A stretch of 47,822 nt of DNA from Rhizobium sp. Q54 (lineage in GTDB: Bacteria; Pseudomonadota; Alphaproteobacteria; UBA2966; CAIVPW01): positions 1 to 47,822 of the forward strand of contig CAMDPO010000017.1 in NCBI GenBank assembly GCA_945904955.1. The letters run 5' to 3'. This document shows positions 21,721 to 30,233 of the stretch, piece after piece. The notes under the pieces are model-generated. The model had not been told where the DNA came from, did no database searches, and was given only the letters and a program-made list of their open reading frames with translations. The stretch's first letter is position 1. The number at the start of each line of letters is the position of its first letter. The position numbers and the translations under genes were made by a program.

Positions 21721-23169
21721 GTGTCGAACTTGGTTCGGCACGCCGCGGCCGGCATGGGCTTGGTCCTTGTGCTCGTGGCAGCGCTGCCCGCGCCCGCCTG
21801 GGCGCACGGCTTCGGCGAGCGCTTCGTGCTGCCGCTGCCGCTGTGGCTATGGGTGGCTGGCGCCGGGCTGACGGTCCTCCTGACGTTCGCCGTACTGGCG
21901 GTGTTCGTACGCGAACGCCGCGCCGCCGCGGACACCGCGCGCGCCGAGATCGCGCGTTTTGCGCCCGCCACCGTCGCGGCGATCCGCGCCGTCGCGGTTG
22001 GGTTGTTCGCGGTGTTCGTCGCGGCGGGGTTCCTCGGCAACCAGGACCCGTACCAGAACATCCTCCCGACCTTCGTCTGGGTCATCTGGTGGGTCGGCTT
22101 GGCGTTCGTGTGCGCGTTGATCGGCGACCTGTGGGCCCTGGTCAATCCGTTCGCCACCGTCTTCGCTTGGGCGGAGCGCGCGTTCTTGCTGCGGCCGCTG
22201 CTGCGGTATCCGCCGCGCCTCGGGGCGTGGCCCGCGGTGCTGGTCTACCTCGGCTTCGCGTGGGCGGAACTGATCTGGAGCGCCAACGACGTGCCGCGCG
22301 ACCTGGCGACCGCGGTCACCGCGTATGCCGCCTTCACCTGGATCGCCATGTTGCTGTTCGGGCGCGAGCGCTGGCTGCAGAGCGGCGAGGCGTTCAGTGT
22401 CGCGTTCGCCGTGTTGGCGCGCTTCGCACCGCTGGTGGCTGAGCGGAAGGCAGACGGTCGCGCGCATCTCTACGCACGCCCCCACGGCGCCGGCCTCGCC
22501 GGCGACGTGGACATGCGCGTGTCATTCCTGGCGTTCGTGTTGCTCATGCTGGCGACGGTGACGTTCGACGGATTCCTCGAGACGCCGCTGTTCCAGGCCA
22601 TTACCAACGCGCTCTACAGCTCGCGCGACGTCGCCGATGCGATGTTCCGCCTGGCGGACTTCGGCATCAGCGACCTCCAGATCATCATGACCGTGGCGCT
22701 GGTGTTGTTCCCAATCCTGTTCTTCGCCGCCTACTGGCTCACCAGCGCCGCGATGGCGCGGGTGACCGGGAGCCGCCGCCCGGTCGCCTACCTGGCGTGT
22801 ACGTTCGTGCTCAGCCTGGTGCCGATCGCCGTCGCCTACCACCTGTCGCACTACTTCACGCTGCTCCTGACGGCGGGACAGTTCCTCATTCCGTTGACCT
22901 CGGATCCGTTCGGCTGGGGCTGGAACTTGTTCGGCACGCGCGGCTACGAGGTCAACATCGCCTTCGTCAGCCCCTACGTATTTTGGTACGGCGCGACGAC
23001 CATCATCGTCATCGGCCACGTCATCGCCGTGTACCTCGCCCACGTCGTCGCGCTGCGTGAATTGCCTACGAGACGCGCAGCAATGCTGAGTCAGGTGCCT
23101 ATGGTCCTGCTCATGGTTGCGTACACGATGTCGAGCCTGTGGATTTTGGCGCAACCGTTGATCGGCTAA
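21721..23169 (+). CDS. Polytopic membrane protein of unknown function
   Basis: A 482-residue protein with a signal-like N-terminus (residues 1-28, ending APAWA) and about ten further membrane segments. HGFGERFVLPLPLWLW near residue 28 and HYLSHYFTL-type His-rich segment near residue 370 (YHLSHYFTLL) are notable. Similar proteins are sometimes annotated as fenitrothion hydrolase (FedB-like), but I cannot confirm an enzymatic role. The GTG start at 21721 lacks a ribosome site and lies just after the 12-codon ORF. It is not overlapping its neighbours. Confidence 0.7.
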   Translation: MSNLVRHAAAGMGLVLVLVAALPAPAWAHGFGERFVLPLPLWLWVAGAGLTVLLTFAVLAVFVRERRAAADTARAEIARFAPATVAAIRAVAVGLFAVFVAAGFLGNQDPYQNILPTFVWVIWWVGLAFVCALIGDLWALVNPFATVFAWAERAFLLRPLLRYPPRLGAWPAVLVYLGFAWAELIWSANDVPRDLATAVTAYAAFTWIAMLLFGRERWLQSGEAFSVAFAVLARFAPLVAERKADGRAHLYARPHGAGLAGDVDMRVSFLAFVLLMLATVTFDGFLETPLFQAITNALYSSRDVADAMFRLADFGISDLQIIMTVALVLFPILFFAAYWLTSAAMARVTGSRRPVAYLACTFVLSLVPIAVAYHLSHYFTLLLTAGQFLIPLTSDPFGWGWNLFGTRGYEVNIAFVSPYVFWYGATTIIVIGHVIAVYLAHVVALRELPTRRAAMLSQVPMVLLMVAYTMSSLWILAQPLIG

Positions 23170-23226
23170 GGCCGCCACGGCAGAATTTGCTTCCCACTGG
23201 GCGCGGCGGACGCTAGGAGGTGGCCC

Positions 23227-23451
23227 ATGCGCAACCGCGGCGGCAAGAATACTGAGACTGCCCTGTTCGACGTCATCTACGAGGACGGCACCCTTTCGTC
23301 GAATCGGAAAGTCCCCGGCGCGGCCTTGGAAGGCCCCGATGGCGAAGAGGGCGCCCGCGCCGTGCTCGAGGAGCAGGACCGCAAGGTCGTTGCGGCCGGT
23401 GGCCCGCCGCGCTCCCGCATCAAGACCATCAAGCGGGTGCGCGGGCGCTAG
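23227..23451 (+). CDS. Small conserved hydrophilic protein
   Basis: A 74-residue protein with a strong ribosome site (AGGAGG) upstream of ATG. The sequence begins RNRGGKNTETALFDVIYEDGT and ends in a basic stretch IKTIKRVRGR. No family assignment. The opening region (ALFDVIYEDGTLSSNRKV) is strand-like, the rest charged. It ends two bases from the convergent SnoaL-like pseudogene. Confidence 0.65.
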   Translation: MRNRGGKNTETALFDVIYEDGTLSSNRKVPGAALEGPDGEEGARAVLEEQDRKVVAAGGPPRSRIKTIKRVRGR

Positions 23452-23453
23452 CG

Positions 23454-23918
23454 CTACCTCTGCACGCCCGGAGCCTGGGCGTTGAATTTCGGATCGTTGG
23501 TCGACCAGTGGATGTGCACGATGCGGAACGCGTCCGCGGCGCGTCGCAGCAGCGCCGTCTCCAGCGTCCGGTTGTCGATCGCCTGGCCCTGCTTGTCGGT
23601 GCCGGTGACGCGATAGGTCGTCACCGCCCACCAGTCGTCGCCCCGCCGCCCTGGCGGCGCGTTTCGACCCTCCACTGGGTCGCGGCGGCGAGGTTCATCT
23701 CGAAGGGCAGGTGCGCGAAGGCAACCTGCTCCAGGGTCGGGTCGGGCACGCCGAACTCGAACACGATCAGGTCGCGGGCGAGCAGCGACATCGCCATGGC
23801 GGTGTTGCCGCCCTCCGGCGCGCCGGGGAAGGCATCGACGGTATCGGTCGGTATGCGCGCGTCCTTGGCCATCGCCGGCACGGCCGGCACGAGCAGCAGC
23901 GCGAGCGCGGCGACGCAT
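23454..23918 (-). pseudogene. SnoaL-like secreted protein with two compensating frameshifts
   Basis: The C-terminal part, in the frame of ATG 23918, is recognisable (GDDWWAVTTYRVTGTDKQG, RTLETALLRRAADAFRIVHIHWSTND) as a nuclear-transport-factor-2/SnoaL-type fold. The middle part (signal peptide VAALALLLVPAVPAMA, then TAMAMSLLARDLIVFEFG and HLPFEMNLAAATQWRVE) is in a different frame. A shift is needed between the ATG and about 23912 and a second, opposite one near 23640-23652 inside GGCGGCGGGG. The frame of the ATG is open throughout, but its middle would be nonsense. The start overlaps the tctA stop, so it belongs to the tct operon. Confidence 0.7.
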
Positions 23919-25426
23919 CACGTCTCCTCCTGGAAGACGGTCCGGCGCTTCTTGGCGATCTGCGGCACGAACACGACCAGCAGCACGACCGCCGCAACGA
24001 CCATCAGGGTGGCGCTCAACGGGCGTGTCACGAACACCGACCAGTCGCCGCGACTGATGATGAGCGCGCGGCGCAGGTGCTCCTCCATCTGCGGGCCAAG
24101 CACGAAGCCGAGCAGGAATGGCGCCGGCTCGCAACCTACGCGCACCAGCACGTAGCCCAGCGCGCCGAACAGGGCGAGGGAGTAGAGGTCGTACTCGTTG
24201 GAGCCGATCGAGTACGAGCCTATCGCGGCGAAGGCGATGATCGCCGGGAACATCACGTAGTAGGGGATCGTCAGCAGCCGTACCCACAGGCCGATGAGCG
24301 GCAGGTTGAGGATCACCAGCATTGCGTTGCCGATCCACATCGACGCGATGACGCCCCAGAACAGGTCGGGGTTGCGCGTGATCACCGCCGGACCGGGAAT
24401 GATGCCTTGCAGGATCATGGCACCCATCATCACCGCCATCACCGGATTGGCGGGCACGCCCAGCGTCAGCAGCGGGATGAACGAGGTCTGCGCGCCGGCG
24501 TTGTTGGCGGCCTCCGGCGCCGCCACGCCCTCGATGGCGCCCTGGCCGAACTCGTGCGCCCGCTTGGAAATGCGTTTCTCCAGGGTGTAGGCGCCGAACG
24601 CCGCCAGGATCGAGCCGCCGCCCGGCAGCACCCCGAGCAAGGAGCCGAGGAAGGTGCCGCGCAGGATCGGCGCGACGATACGCTTCAGGTCGTCCTTGGT
24701 CGGCATCAGGCCCGTGATCCTGGTGATCACGGCCTCGCGCTCACGCTCGTTCTCGAGATTGCGCAAGATTTCGGCGATGCCGAAGATGCCGACGGCGACC
24801 GCGGCGAAGCTCAGTCCGTCGGAAAGCGCGCGGATGCCGAAGGTGAAGCGGTTCATGCCGCTGAACAGGTCGGCGCCGACCAGGCCGAACAACAGGCCGA
24901 GGATCACCATGCCCAGCGCCTTGATAACCGAGCCGTGGGCCAGCGCCACGGCACAGATCAGGCCGAGCACCATCAGCGAGAAGTATTCGGGCGGCCCGAA
25001 CTTGAGCGCATAGCGCGCGAGCGGCGGCGCGAACACGGCGATGACCAGGGTCGCGACCGTGCCGGCGAAGAACGAGCCGAGCGCGGCGGTGGCAAGCGCC
25101 GGACCCGCACGTCCCTTGCGCGCCATCTTGTAGCCGTCGATGGCGGTGACTGACGACGACGGCTCGCCCGGCATGTTCATCAGAATGGCGGTGGTGGAGC
25201 CGCCGTACTGGGCGCCGTAATAGATGCCGGCCAGCATGATCATCGCCGTCGCGGGAGAGAACCCGACGGTGATCGGCAGCAGCATGGCGATGGTGGCGAC
25301 CGGACCGACGCCCGGCAGCACGCCGATCAGCGTGCCGAGCAGTACCCCCAGAAAACAGAACAGGATGTTGTGCGCGGTCAGCGCGACCGACATCCCAAGC
25401 CCAAGATTGCCGAGCAGGTCTTCCAT
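23918..25426 (-). CDS. tctA: Tripartite tricarboxylate transporter, large membrane subunit
   Basis: A 502-residue membrane protein with about 12 predicted membrane segments, the permease that uses ion gradients to bring in the ligand delivered by TctC. Typical motifs are GVLPGVGPVATIAMLLPIT near residue 38, GIYYGAQYGGSTTAILMN near 68, LGVLPGGGSILAAF in the middle and TLGVPANPVMAVMMGAM. It is full length. The ATG overlaps the tctB stop (TGATG). The binding protein gene next door is broken, so transport may be lost unless another TctC is used. Confidence 0.93.
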   Translation of the reverse strand: MEDLLGNLGLGMSVALTAHNILFCFLGVLLGTLIGVLPGVGPVATIAMLLPITVGFSPATAMIMLAGIYYGAQYGGSTTAILMNMPGEPSSSVTAIDGYKMARKGRAGPALATAALGSFFAGTVATLVIAVFAPPLARYALKFGPPEYFSLMVLGLICAVALAHGSVIKALGMVILGLLFGLVGADLFSGMNRFTFGIRALSDGLSFAAVAVGIFGIAEILRNLENEREREAVITRITGLMPTKDDLKRIVAPILRGTFLGSLLGVLPGGGSILAAFGAYTLEKRISKRAHEFGQGAIEGVAAPEAANNAGAQTSFIPLLTLGVPANPVMAVMMGAMILQGIIPGPAVITRNPDLFWGVIASMWIGNAMLVILNLPLIGLWVRLLTIPYYVMFPAIIAFAAIGSYSIGSNEYDLYSLALFGALGYVLVRVGCEPAPFLLGFVLGPQMEEHLRRALIISRGDWSVFVTRPLSATLMVVAAVVLLVVFVPQIAKKRRTVFQEET

Positions 25427-25983
25427 CAGCCGGGGCCGAACACGAAGTCGAGCCACGGCCCGGTGACGCGCAGGGGCAGACCGAAGCCGTAGTGGAACAC
25501 CGCCAGCACGAAGATGGTCAGCACGATGCTGAGAATCAGGCCAAGACGCAGCGTCATGCGCTGGCTGGCGTAGGACGCGACCAGCACCGCGATAGCCGTC
25601 GTCGGCACCAGGCCGAGGCCGCGCACCGTCGCGCCGAAGAAGAGGGTCGCGCCCAGGATGAACAGCATGCCGCGCCACGGCATCGGCTGGACGGCGCCGT
25701 CCGGTGTTGCGCGCACGCCGCGCACCACCAGGATCGCGCCCAGCCCGAACAACAAGCCGGTGAGCAGCAACGGAAAGAATCCAGGTCCCATGCGCCGCGC
25801 CGTGCCGACCGGCAACGCGGCGTCGAGCATCGCGGCCGCAAGGCCCTCGGTGAACAGGGCGACGAAGCCGACGACGCCAAGGGTCTGCGCCAGGAAGAAC
25901 AGGGCGAACGCGATGAAGATCAGGCCGACCATCAGATCGTGCCGGTGCAGGCCGGTCTGCAGGAGACTGCGGACATCGCGCAT
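25426..25983 (-). CDS. tctB: Tripartite tricarboxylate transporter, small membrane subunit
   Basis: A 185-residue protein with four membrane segments. The pattern RHDLMVGLIFIAFALFFLAQTLG and GPGFFPLLLTGLLFGLGAILV matches TctB. The ATG at 25983 is preferred to one eight codons upstream because of a GAGGG site 9-13 bases before it. A terminator stands between tctC and tctB, so tctBA may have their own promoter. Confidence 0.88.
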   Translation of the reverse strand: MRDVRSLLQTGLHRHDLMVGLIFIAFALFFLAQTLGVVGFVALFTEGLAAAMLDAALPVGTARRMGPGFFPLLLTGLLFGLGAILVVRGVRATPDGAVQPMPWRGMLFILGATLFFGATVRGLGLVPTTAIAVLVASYASQRMTLRLGLILSIVLTIFVLAVFHYGFGLPLRVTGPWLDFVFGPG

Positions 25984-26007
25984 GCCAGGGACCCTCAGGG
26001 TCGGCAC

Positions 26008-26040
26008 AAAAAGGGACGGCGCCGTCGCGGGCGCCGTCCC
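26008..26040 (-). terminator. Terminator after tctC
   Basis: GGGACGGCGC (26013-26022) pairs perfectly with GCGCCGTCCC (26031-26040). On the minus strand the stem is followed by TTTTT (complement of 26008-26012). It lies between tctC and tctB. Confidence 0.8.
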
Positions 26041-26064
26041 GTTCTCCGTGATTCGCGTCGCGGC

Positions 26065-27036
26065 CTAGTCCGCGTACACGCCGGCCGCCTGGATGAGCGG
26101 CTTCCAGCGCGCAATCTCCGCCTTCACCTTGGCGTCGAGCGCCGCAGGCGTCGCTTCTTCCTTGGTGCTGGGCGCGGTCGCCAGCGCGGCAAATCGTTCG
26201 GCCACCGAGCTCTGGGCGAGGGCAAACTGCAGGGCGCGCGTCAGGCGCTCGACCACGGCCGGCGGCGTTCCCGCGGCGGCCCACACGCCGTGCCAGATGC
26301 CGAGCTCGAAGTTCATACCCTGCTCCTTGGCGGTCTTGACGTTAGGGATCTGGGCGAGAGGTCGGGCGCTGGTGACCAGGTAGGCCTTCACCGAATTGCT
26401 TTGGATCTGCGGCACGGTGGTCGTGGTCTGGTCGCACATGAAGTCGACCTGATCGCCGAGGATGTCGGTCATGGCCGGCCCGGTGCCGGGATACGGCACG
26501 GTGGTGACCGCCTGCTGAATCTAGCTCATGAACAGCATGCCGCACAGATGCGAGGCCGAGCCGACGCCGGCATTGGCCATGGTCACCGTGGCGGCGTTCT
26601 TCTTCACGTAATCGACGAGGGCGTTGAGGTCGGCGGCCGGCAGGCGCGGGCGGCCGATGATGGTCATCGGCACTTCCGTGACCATGCCGATCGGCGCGAA
26701 CGAGATGAGCGTCTGGTACGGCAGGCGGCGATAGAGCGTGTCCGAAGTCGCCATGCCGATGTGCCAGAGCAGCAGCGTGTAGCCGTCCTTGGCCGCGTTG
26801 GCGACGCGCGCCGCACCGGTGGTGCCACCGGCGCCGACGACGTTCTCGATGACCACCGTCTGGCCGAGGTCGCGGCCCATGGCCTCGCCGAGCACGCGCG
26901 CGACCGTGTCGGTGGGGCCGCCGGCGGCAAACGGGACGATCAGGGTGATGGGACGCGCCGGAAACTGCTGTGCGTAGGCGACACCCGCAAACAGTGAGAC
27001 TGCGGCGAATACCGCCGCTACCGGTGAACGCTTCAT
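26065..27036 (-). pseudogene. tctC: tctC-type binding protein with an in-frame amber stop
   Basis: The frame encodes a periplasmic binding protein of the Bug/TctC type: a signal peptide (ending AYAQQ), FPARPITLIVPFAAGGPTDTVAR, and later VPYPGTGPAMTDILGDQVDFMCDQTTTTVPQIQSNSVKAY. Codon TAG at 26521-26523 interrupts it after ...GMLFMS, and the same frame continues without shift. Homologues have a normal residue at that place. The full product would be about 323 residues; translation would give 171. A GGGAGGG ribosome site precedes ATG 27036. Confidence 0.85.
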
Positions 27037-27288
27037 CTTTCCCTCCCCAGGTCGCCGCGGCCGCGGCCTCGATGCGCCATGATATCCCGAGGATTATCAA
27101 GGCATCGGGGGCCCTCCGCAACCGGCGCCGGCCTGGTGCCCGGCCGCTTGGCGGACGCGCCGGGCATGCCCACATGCACCCGGCTGGAACCCCTGCGCTG
27201 ATTTTCCGCCTTGAGCGCGACCGGCGCCGCAGGGTACGACCGGGGCGCGCCCGCGCCCGGGCGGACGCCGGGCATACGGAAACGCACC
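27037..27288. other. Divergent intergenic region tctC / terC-type gene
   Basis: Contains a 7-bp long-range stem, CCCTGCG (27191-27197) with CGCAGGG (27228-27234), upstream of the TerC-type gene. I do not see the conserved loops of the yybP-ykoY manganese riboswitch that precedes many terC genes. Confidence 0.35.
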
Positions 27289-27942
27289 ATGGATGAGTTT
27301 TTACAACCCGGCTGGATGACCGCGTTCCTAAAGGTCGTGCTCATCGACCTGGTGCTTTCGGGCGACAACGCGATCGTCATCGGCCTTGCCGCCGCTGGCC
27401 TTCCCCCCGCGATGCGCGACCGCGCCATCATGCTCGGCATCGGCGCCGCGACGCTCCTGCGCGTCAGCTTTGCGGCTATCACGACTCAGCTCCTTGCCAT
27501 CGTCGGACTCTTGTTCGCCGGCGGCCTCCTGCTGCTGTGGGTGTGCTGGCGCATGTGGCGCGAGTTGCGCATCACCGCGCACCAGGAGACGCAGGCACGC
27601 GAGGCTCTGAGCAACACCGACATCGACCACGACGGCACGATAGCCGGGGCGGCGCCGCGCAAGACGTTCACCCAGGCGGCGATCCAGATCATCATCGCCG
27701 ACGTCTCCATGTCGCTCGACAACGTGCTCGCGGTCGCCGGTGCTGCCCGCGAGCACATCTGGGTGCTGGTGTTCGGCTTGGTGCTGTCGATCGCCCTGAT
27801 GGGCGTCGCGGCGAGCTACATCGCCAAGCTGCTCCACCGCCACCGCTGGATCTCGTATGTCGGCCTGTTGGTGATCCTCTACGTGGCGGTCGAGATGTGC
27901 TACCGCGGCGTTCTCGAACTCTGGCCCTACGCGTTCGGCTAA
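27289..27942 (+). CDS. TerC family membrane protein (YjbE-like)
   Basis: A 217-residue protein with seven or so membrane segments. The two TerC repeats are seen as LIDLVLSGDNAIVIGLAAAG (residues 20-38) and IIIADVSMSLDNVLAVAGAA (about 135-155), each with the acidic pair DN. Members export Mn2+ or other divalent metals, in part for secreted proteins. The middle loop (residues 100-125) is hydrophilic. It is likely a single-gene unit. Substrate metal is not established here. Confidence 0.9.
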   Translation: MDEFLQPGWMTAFLKVVLIDLVLSGDNAIVIGLAAAGLPPAMRDRAIMLGIGAATLLRVSFAAITTQLLAIVGLLFAGGLLLLWVCWRMWRELRITAHQETQAREALSNTDIDHDGTIAGAAPRKTFTQAAIQIIIADVSMSLDNVLAVAGAAREHIWVLVFGLVLSIALMGVAASYIAKLLHRHRWISYVGLLVILYVAVEMCYRGVLELWPYAFG

Positions 27943-28016
27943 GGCCGCCGGTCGTGGACGGCCCTGCCGCTGGGCCGTAGAGTGCCGCGCCCAAGGTGCG
28001 CGGGCGGGGGATTCCA

Positions 28017-29603
28017 GTGGTCAGCCAGAGAAAGCGCTACGAGCTCTTCATCTTCATCACGGGAGCCGTGACGCTGGCGCTCGAAGTGCTGTCGTCCCGC
28101 ATCATGACGCCATACTTCGGCGTCTCGCTCTTCATCTGGTCCGGCATCCTCTCCATCACGCTCTCGTTCCTCGCCATCGGCTATTGGGCCGGCGGCAAGG
28201 CGGCGATCGGCAAGACGCCCGAACAACTGCTCACCTTGTTCCTCGCCGGCCCCGCCGCGGCGTCCATCGCCATCGGCATCGCCGCGATTCTCTACCCGGC
28301 CGTGTTCCCGGTGCTGGCCGAGTTCGACCTGGTGGTAGGCAGCTTCGTCGGCGGCGCGATCCTCCTGGCGGTGCCCATCGTCTCCCTGTCGGCGATGAAC
28401 CCGCTGCTGGTCGCCTTGCGGCGCGAGAGCGACCCCCAGGGCGACGCCGGCGCTGGCTGGGTGTTCTTCGTCTCGACGGTGGGATCGGTCGCGGGTGTGC
28501 TCGTCACTGCGTTCGTGTTCATCCCGTTGTTCACCAACTTCCGCGGCATGCTGCTGCTCGGCGTGGTCATCGGCCTTGGCACGATGGCGCTGGCCGCCTT
28601 GGCGACGCGGCCGACGGCGAGCGCACGCCGCGCCGTCATGAGCGCCGCAGCCCTCGGCGTCGCCCTGTGCGTCGCCCTGGCGGCGGGCCGCGACGCCTAC
28701 CTCGGCGCGCTCACCGCCGAGAGCGATATCCGTTTTGAGATTGTTGCGCAGTACTCTTCACTCTACGGCACCATCAAGGTGGTCGACGCACATAGCCCCG
28801 GCGGCAACAGCCGTCTCTACCTGCAGGACGGCCTGGTGCAGAACTACGTCGGCACGGATGGCATTTCCCTGTCGCTGCACACCCACGCTTTGGAAGAGCT
28901 GTCGTTCGCGTTCACCCGGGATCCGCGCGCGGCCCTCGTGCTCGGCGTCGCCGCGGGGCTCGTGCCGATGCGCTTCAAGAAGGCCGGCATGGCGGTGACG
29001 GTGGTGGACATCAATCCGCACTCTCCGGAGATCGCGAGCCGCTATTTCGGATTCGATCCCATGGGCATCGATGTGCGCATCCAGGACGCGCGCACCTACG
29101 TGCGCGGCTGCCACGCCGATCGCGGGCGCTTTGACGTTGTTGTGGTCGATCTGTTCCACGGCGATGGCACGCCTGACTATCTGATGACCGTCGAGTTCTT
29201 CGCCGACGTCGCCGCTTGCCTGAACCGCAATGGCATCGTGGTGATGAACATCTTCTTCGACAGCCAGGACAACGCGCCCAACCAGCGAGTTCTGGCGACG
29301 GTTGCGAGCGCCTTCGGCGTAGTGATGGAGTTCCGCACCCCGAACGGCGGCGCGTTCCTGGTCGCCACCAACTCCGCGCCGCCTGCGCAGGTATCGTTCC
29401 CCGGCACTGAGGTGCCGGAGTCCCTGCGGTCAGCGTTCGCAGCGACGGTTGCCTTCGCTCACCTCATCGGTCCGGCGGAGCTGCAAGGCGTCAAGCCCTT
29501 CACCGACCACCAGAACGCTTTCTCGTTCGTCTTCGCCCGCGCCCAGATGGAGCACCGCCAGTGGTGGGCGGCCGGCTTGCCGTCGGGGTTGCTCGTCAAC
29601 TAG
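28017..29603 (+). CDS. Fused membrane/spermidine-synthase-like protein
   Basis: A 528-residue protein. The N-terminal 220 residues are a bundle of six or seven membrane segments (FIFITGAVTLALEVLSSRIMTPYFG at the start). The C-terminal half is a Rossmann methyltransferase fold of the spermidine-synthase type: RLYLQDGLVQNYVGTDG, VLGVAAGLVPMRFKKAGM, VVDINPHSPEIASRYF, DVVVVDLFHGDGTPDYLMT. The aminopropyl-transfer activity is not established for this fused type. Start GTG at 28017 with GGGGG upstream. Confidence 0.8.
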   Translation: MVSQRKRYELFIFITGAVTLALEVLSSRIMTPYFGVSLFIWSGILSITLSFLAIGYWAGGKAAIGKTPEQLLTLFLAGPAAASIAIGIAAILYPAVFPVLAEFDLVVGSFVGGAILLAVPIVSLSAMNPLLVALRRESDPQGDAGAGWVFFVSTVGSVAGVLVTAFVFIPLFTNFRGMLLLGVVIGLGTMALAALATRPTASARRAVMSAAALGVALCVALAAGRDAYLGALTAESDIRFEIVAQYSSLYGTIKVVDAHSPGGNSRLYLQDGLVQNYVGTDGISLSLHTHALEELSFAFTRDPRAALVLGVAAGLVPMRFKKAGMAVTVVDINPHSPEIASRYFGFDPMGIDVRIQDARTYVRGCHADRGRFDVVVVDLFHGDGTPDYLMTVEFFADVAACLNRNGIVVMNIFFDSQDNAPNQRVLATVASAFGVVMEFRTPNGGAFLVATNSAPPAQVSFPGTEVPESLRSAFAATVAFAHLIGPAELQGVKPFTDHQNAFSFVFARAQMEHRQWWAAGLPSGLLVN

Positions 29604-29616
29604 CCCCAGAGGCCGC

Positions 29617-30213
29617 TCAGCACTCGAAGCAGTTGGTGAACGGCAGGCCGAAGCCTTCCAGGCCCTGCAGCAGAATCGCGTCCGAGAGGTGCTTGCGGAA
29701 CGCCGCGTACTCGAGCGGCTCCGGCACGCGCGTGTGCTCATCCTCCAGCAGGAAGCGCATCGTTTTCCCGTAGGGCTCCTTGCCCTCGAACATCACCAAC
29801 TCCGCGAGGATGGAGATCAGGCTGCGGTCGCGGAACTCCGGAAAGACCTCGAGGATGCGCGGGTTCTGTTGCCGCGGCAGGTCGGCGAAGACCTCGAGGG
29901 ACATGAGAATGTCCTCCCGCGTCGTGTCGGGCGCGAATGCATGGACGACCTTCGTTCCCTGCTTCGTCTCGACGAGCAGGTGCGCCTCGAACCAGCCGAG
30001 GTACTGCGAAACCCGCGATGCGACCTCGTACTCCAGGCGCGTCAGGTTGGTTTCCTCGGCGGTGGTCTCGTCGACGTAGTCGCGCCATTGCTGAAACGCA
30101 AAGGCGCCACCGCTGACGGCGATCGTCGACAGCAGCCACAGGCCAAATCCCGAGTTGATGAAGTCCCACAGCTTGCTCTGGCCAGGCGACTTCTCTTCTG
30201 CTGCTTCGCTCAT
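29617..30213 (-). CDS. Membrane-anchored protein of unknown function
   Basis: A 198-residue protein with one membrane segment near the N-terminus (residues 22-40, FGLWLLSTIAVSGGAFAF) and a soluble, charged C-terminal part. No family is recognised. Features include TRLEYEVASRVSQYLGWFEAHLL and two late cysteines (NCFEC at the end). It ends 13 bases from the convergent spermidine-synthase-like gene and follows the FAD oxidoreductase gene on the same strand by 20 bases, so they may be co-transcribed. Confidence 0.65.
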   Translation of the reverse strand: MSEAAEEKSPGQSKLWDFINSGFGLWLLSTIAVSGGAFAFQQWRDYVDETTAEETNLTRLEYEVASRVSQYLGWFEAHLLVETKQGTKVVHAFAPDTTREDILMSLEVFADLPRQQNPRILEVFPEFRDRSLISILAELVMFEGKEPYGKTMRFLLEDEHTRVPEPLEYAAFRKHLSDAILLQGLEGFGLPFTNCFEC

Positions 30214-30233
30214 GTGCTTCCCTGGCTGGGTGG

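Noticed and set aside
26521-26523. TAG in tctC as a pyrrolysine or programmed read-through codon
   Set aside because: No pyl genes or read-through context are visible, and TctC proteins do not use such residues; a nonsense mutation is simpler.
27037-27288. Possible yybP-ykoY manganese riboswitch before the TerC-type gene
   Set aside because: The conserved loop sequences of that riboswitch are not visible; only a 7-bp long-range stem is seen.
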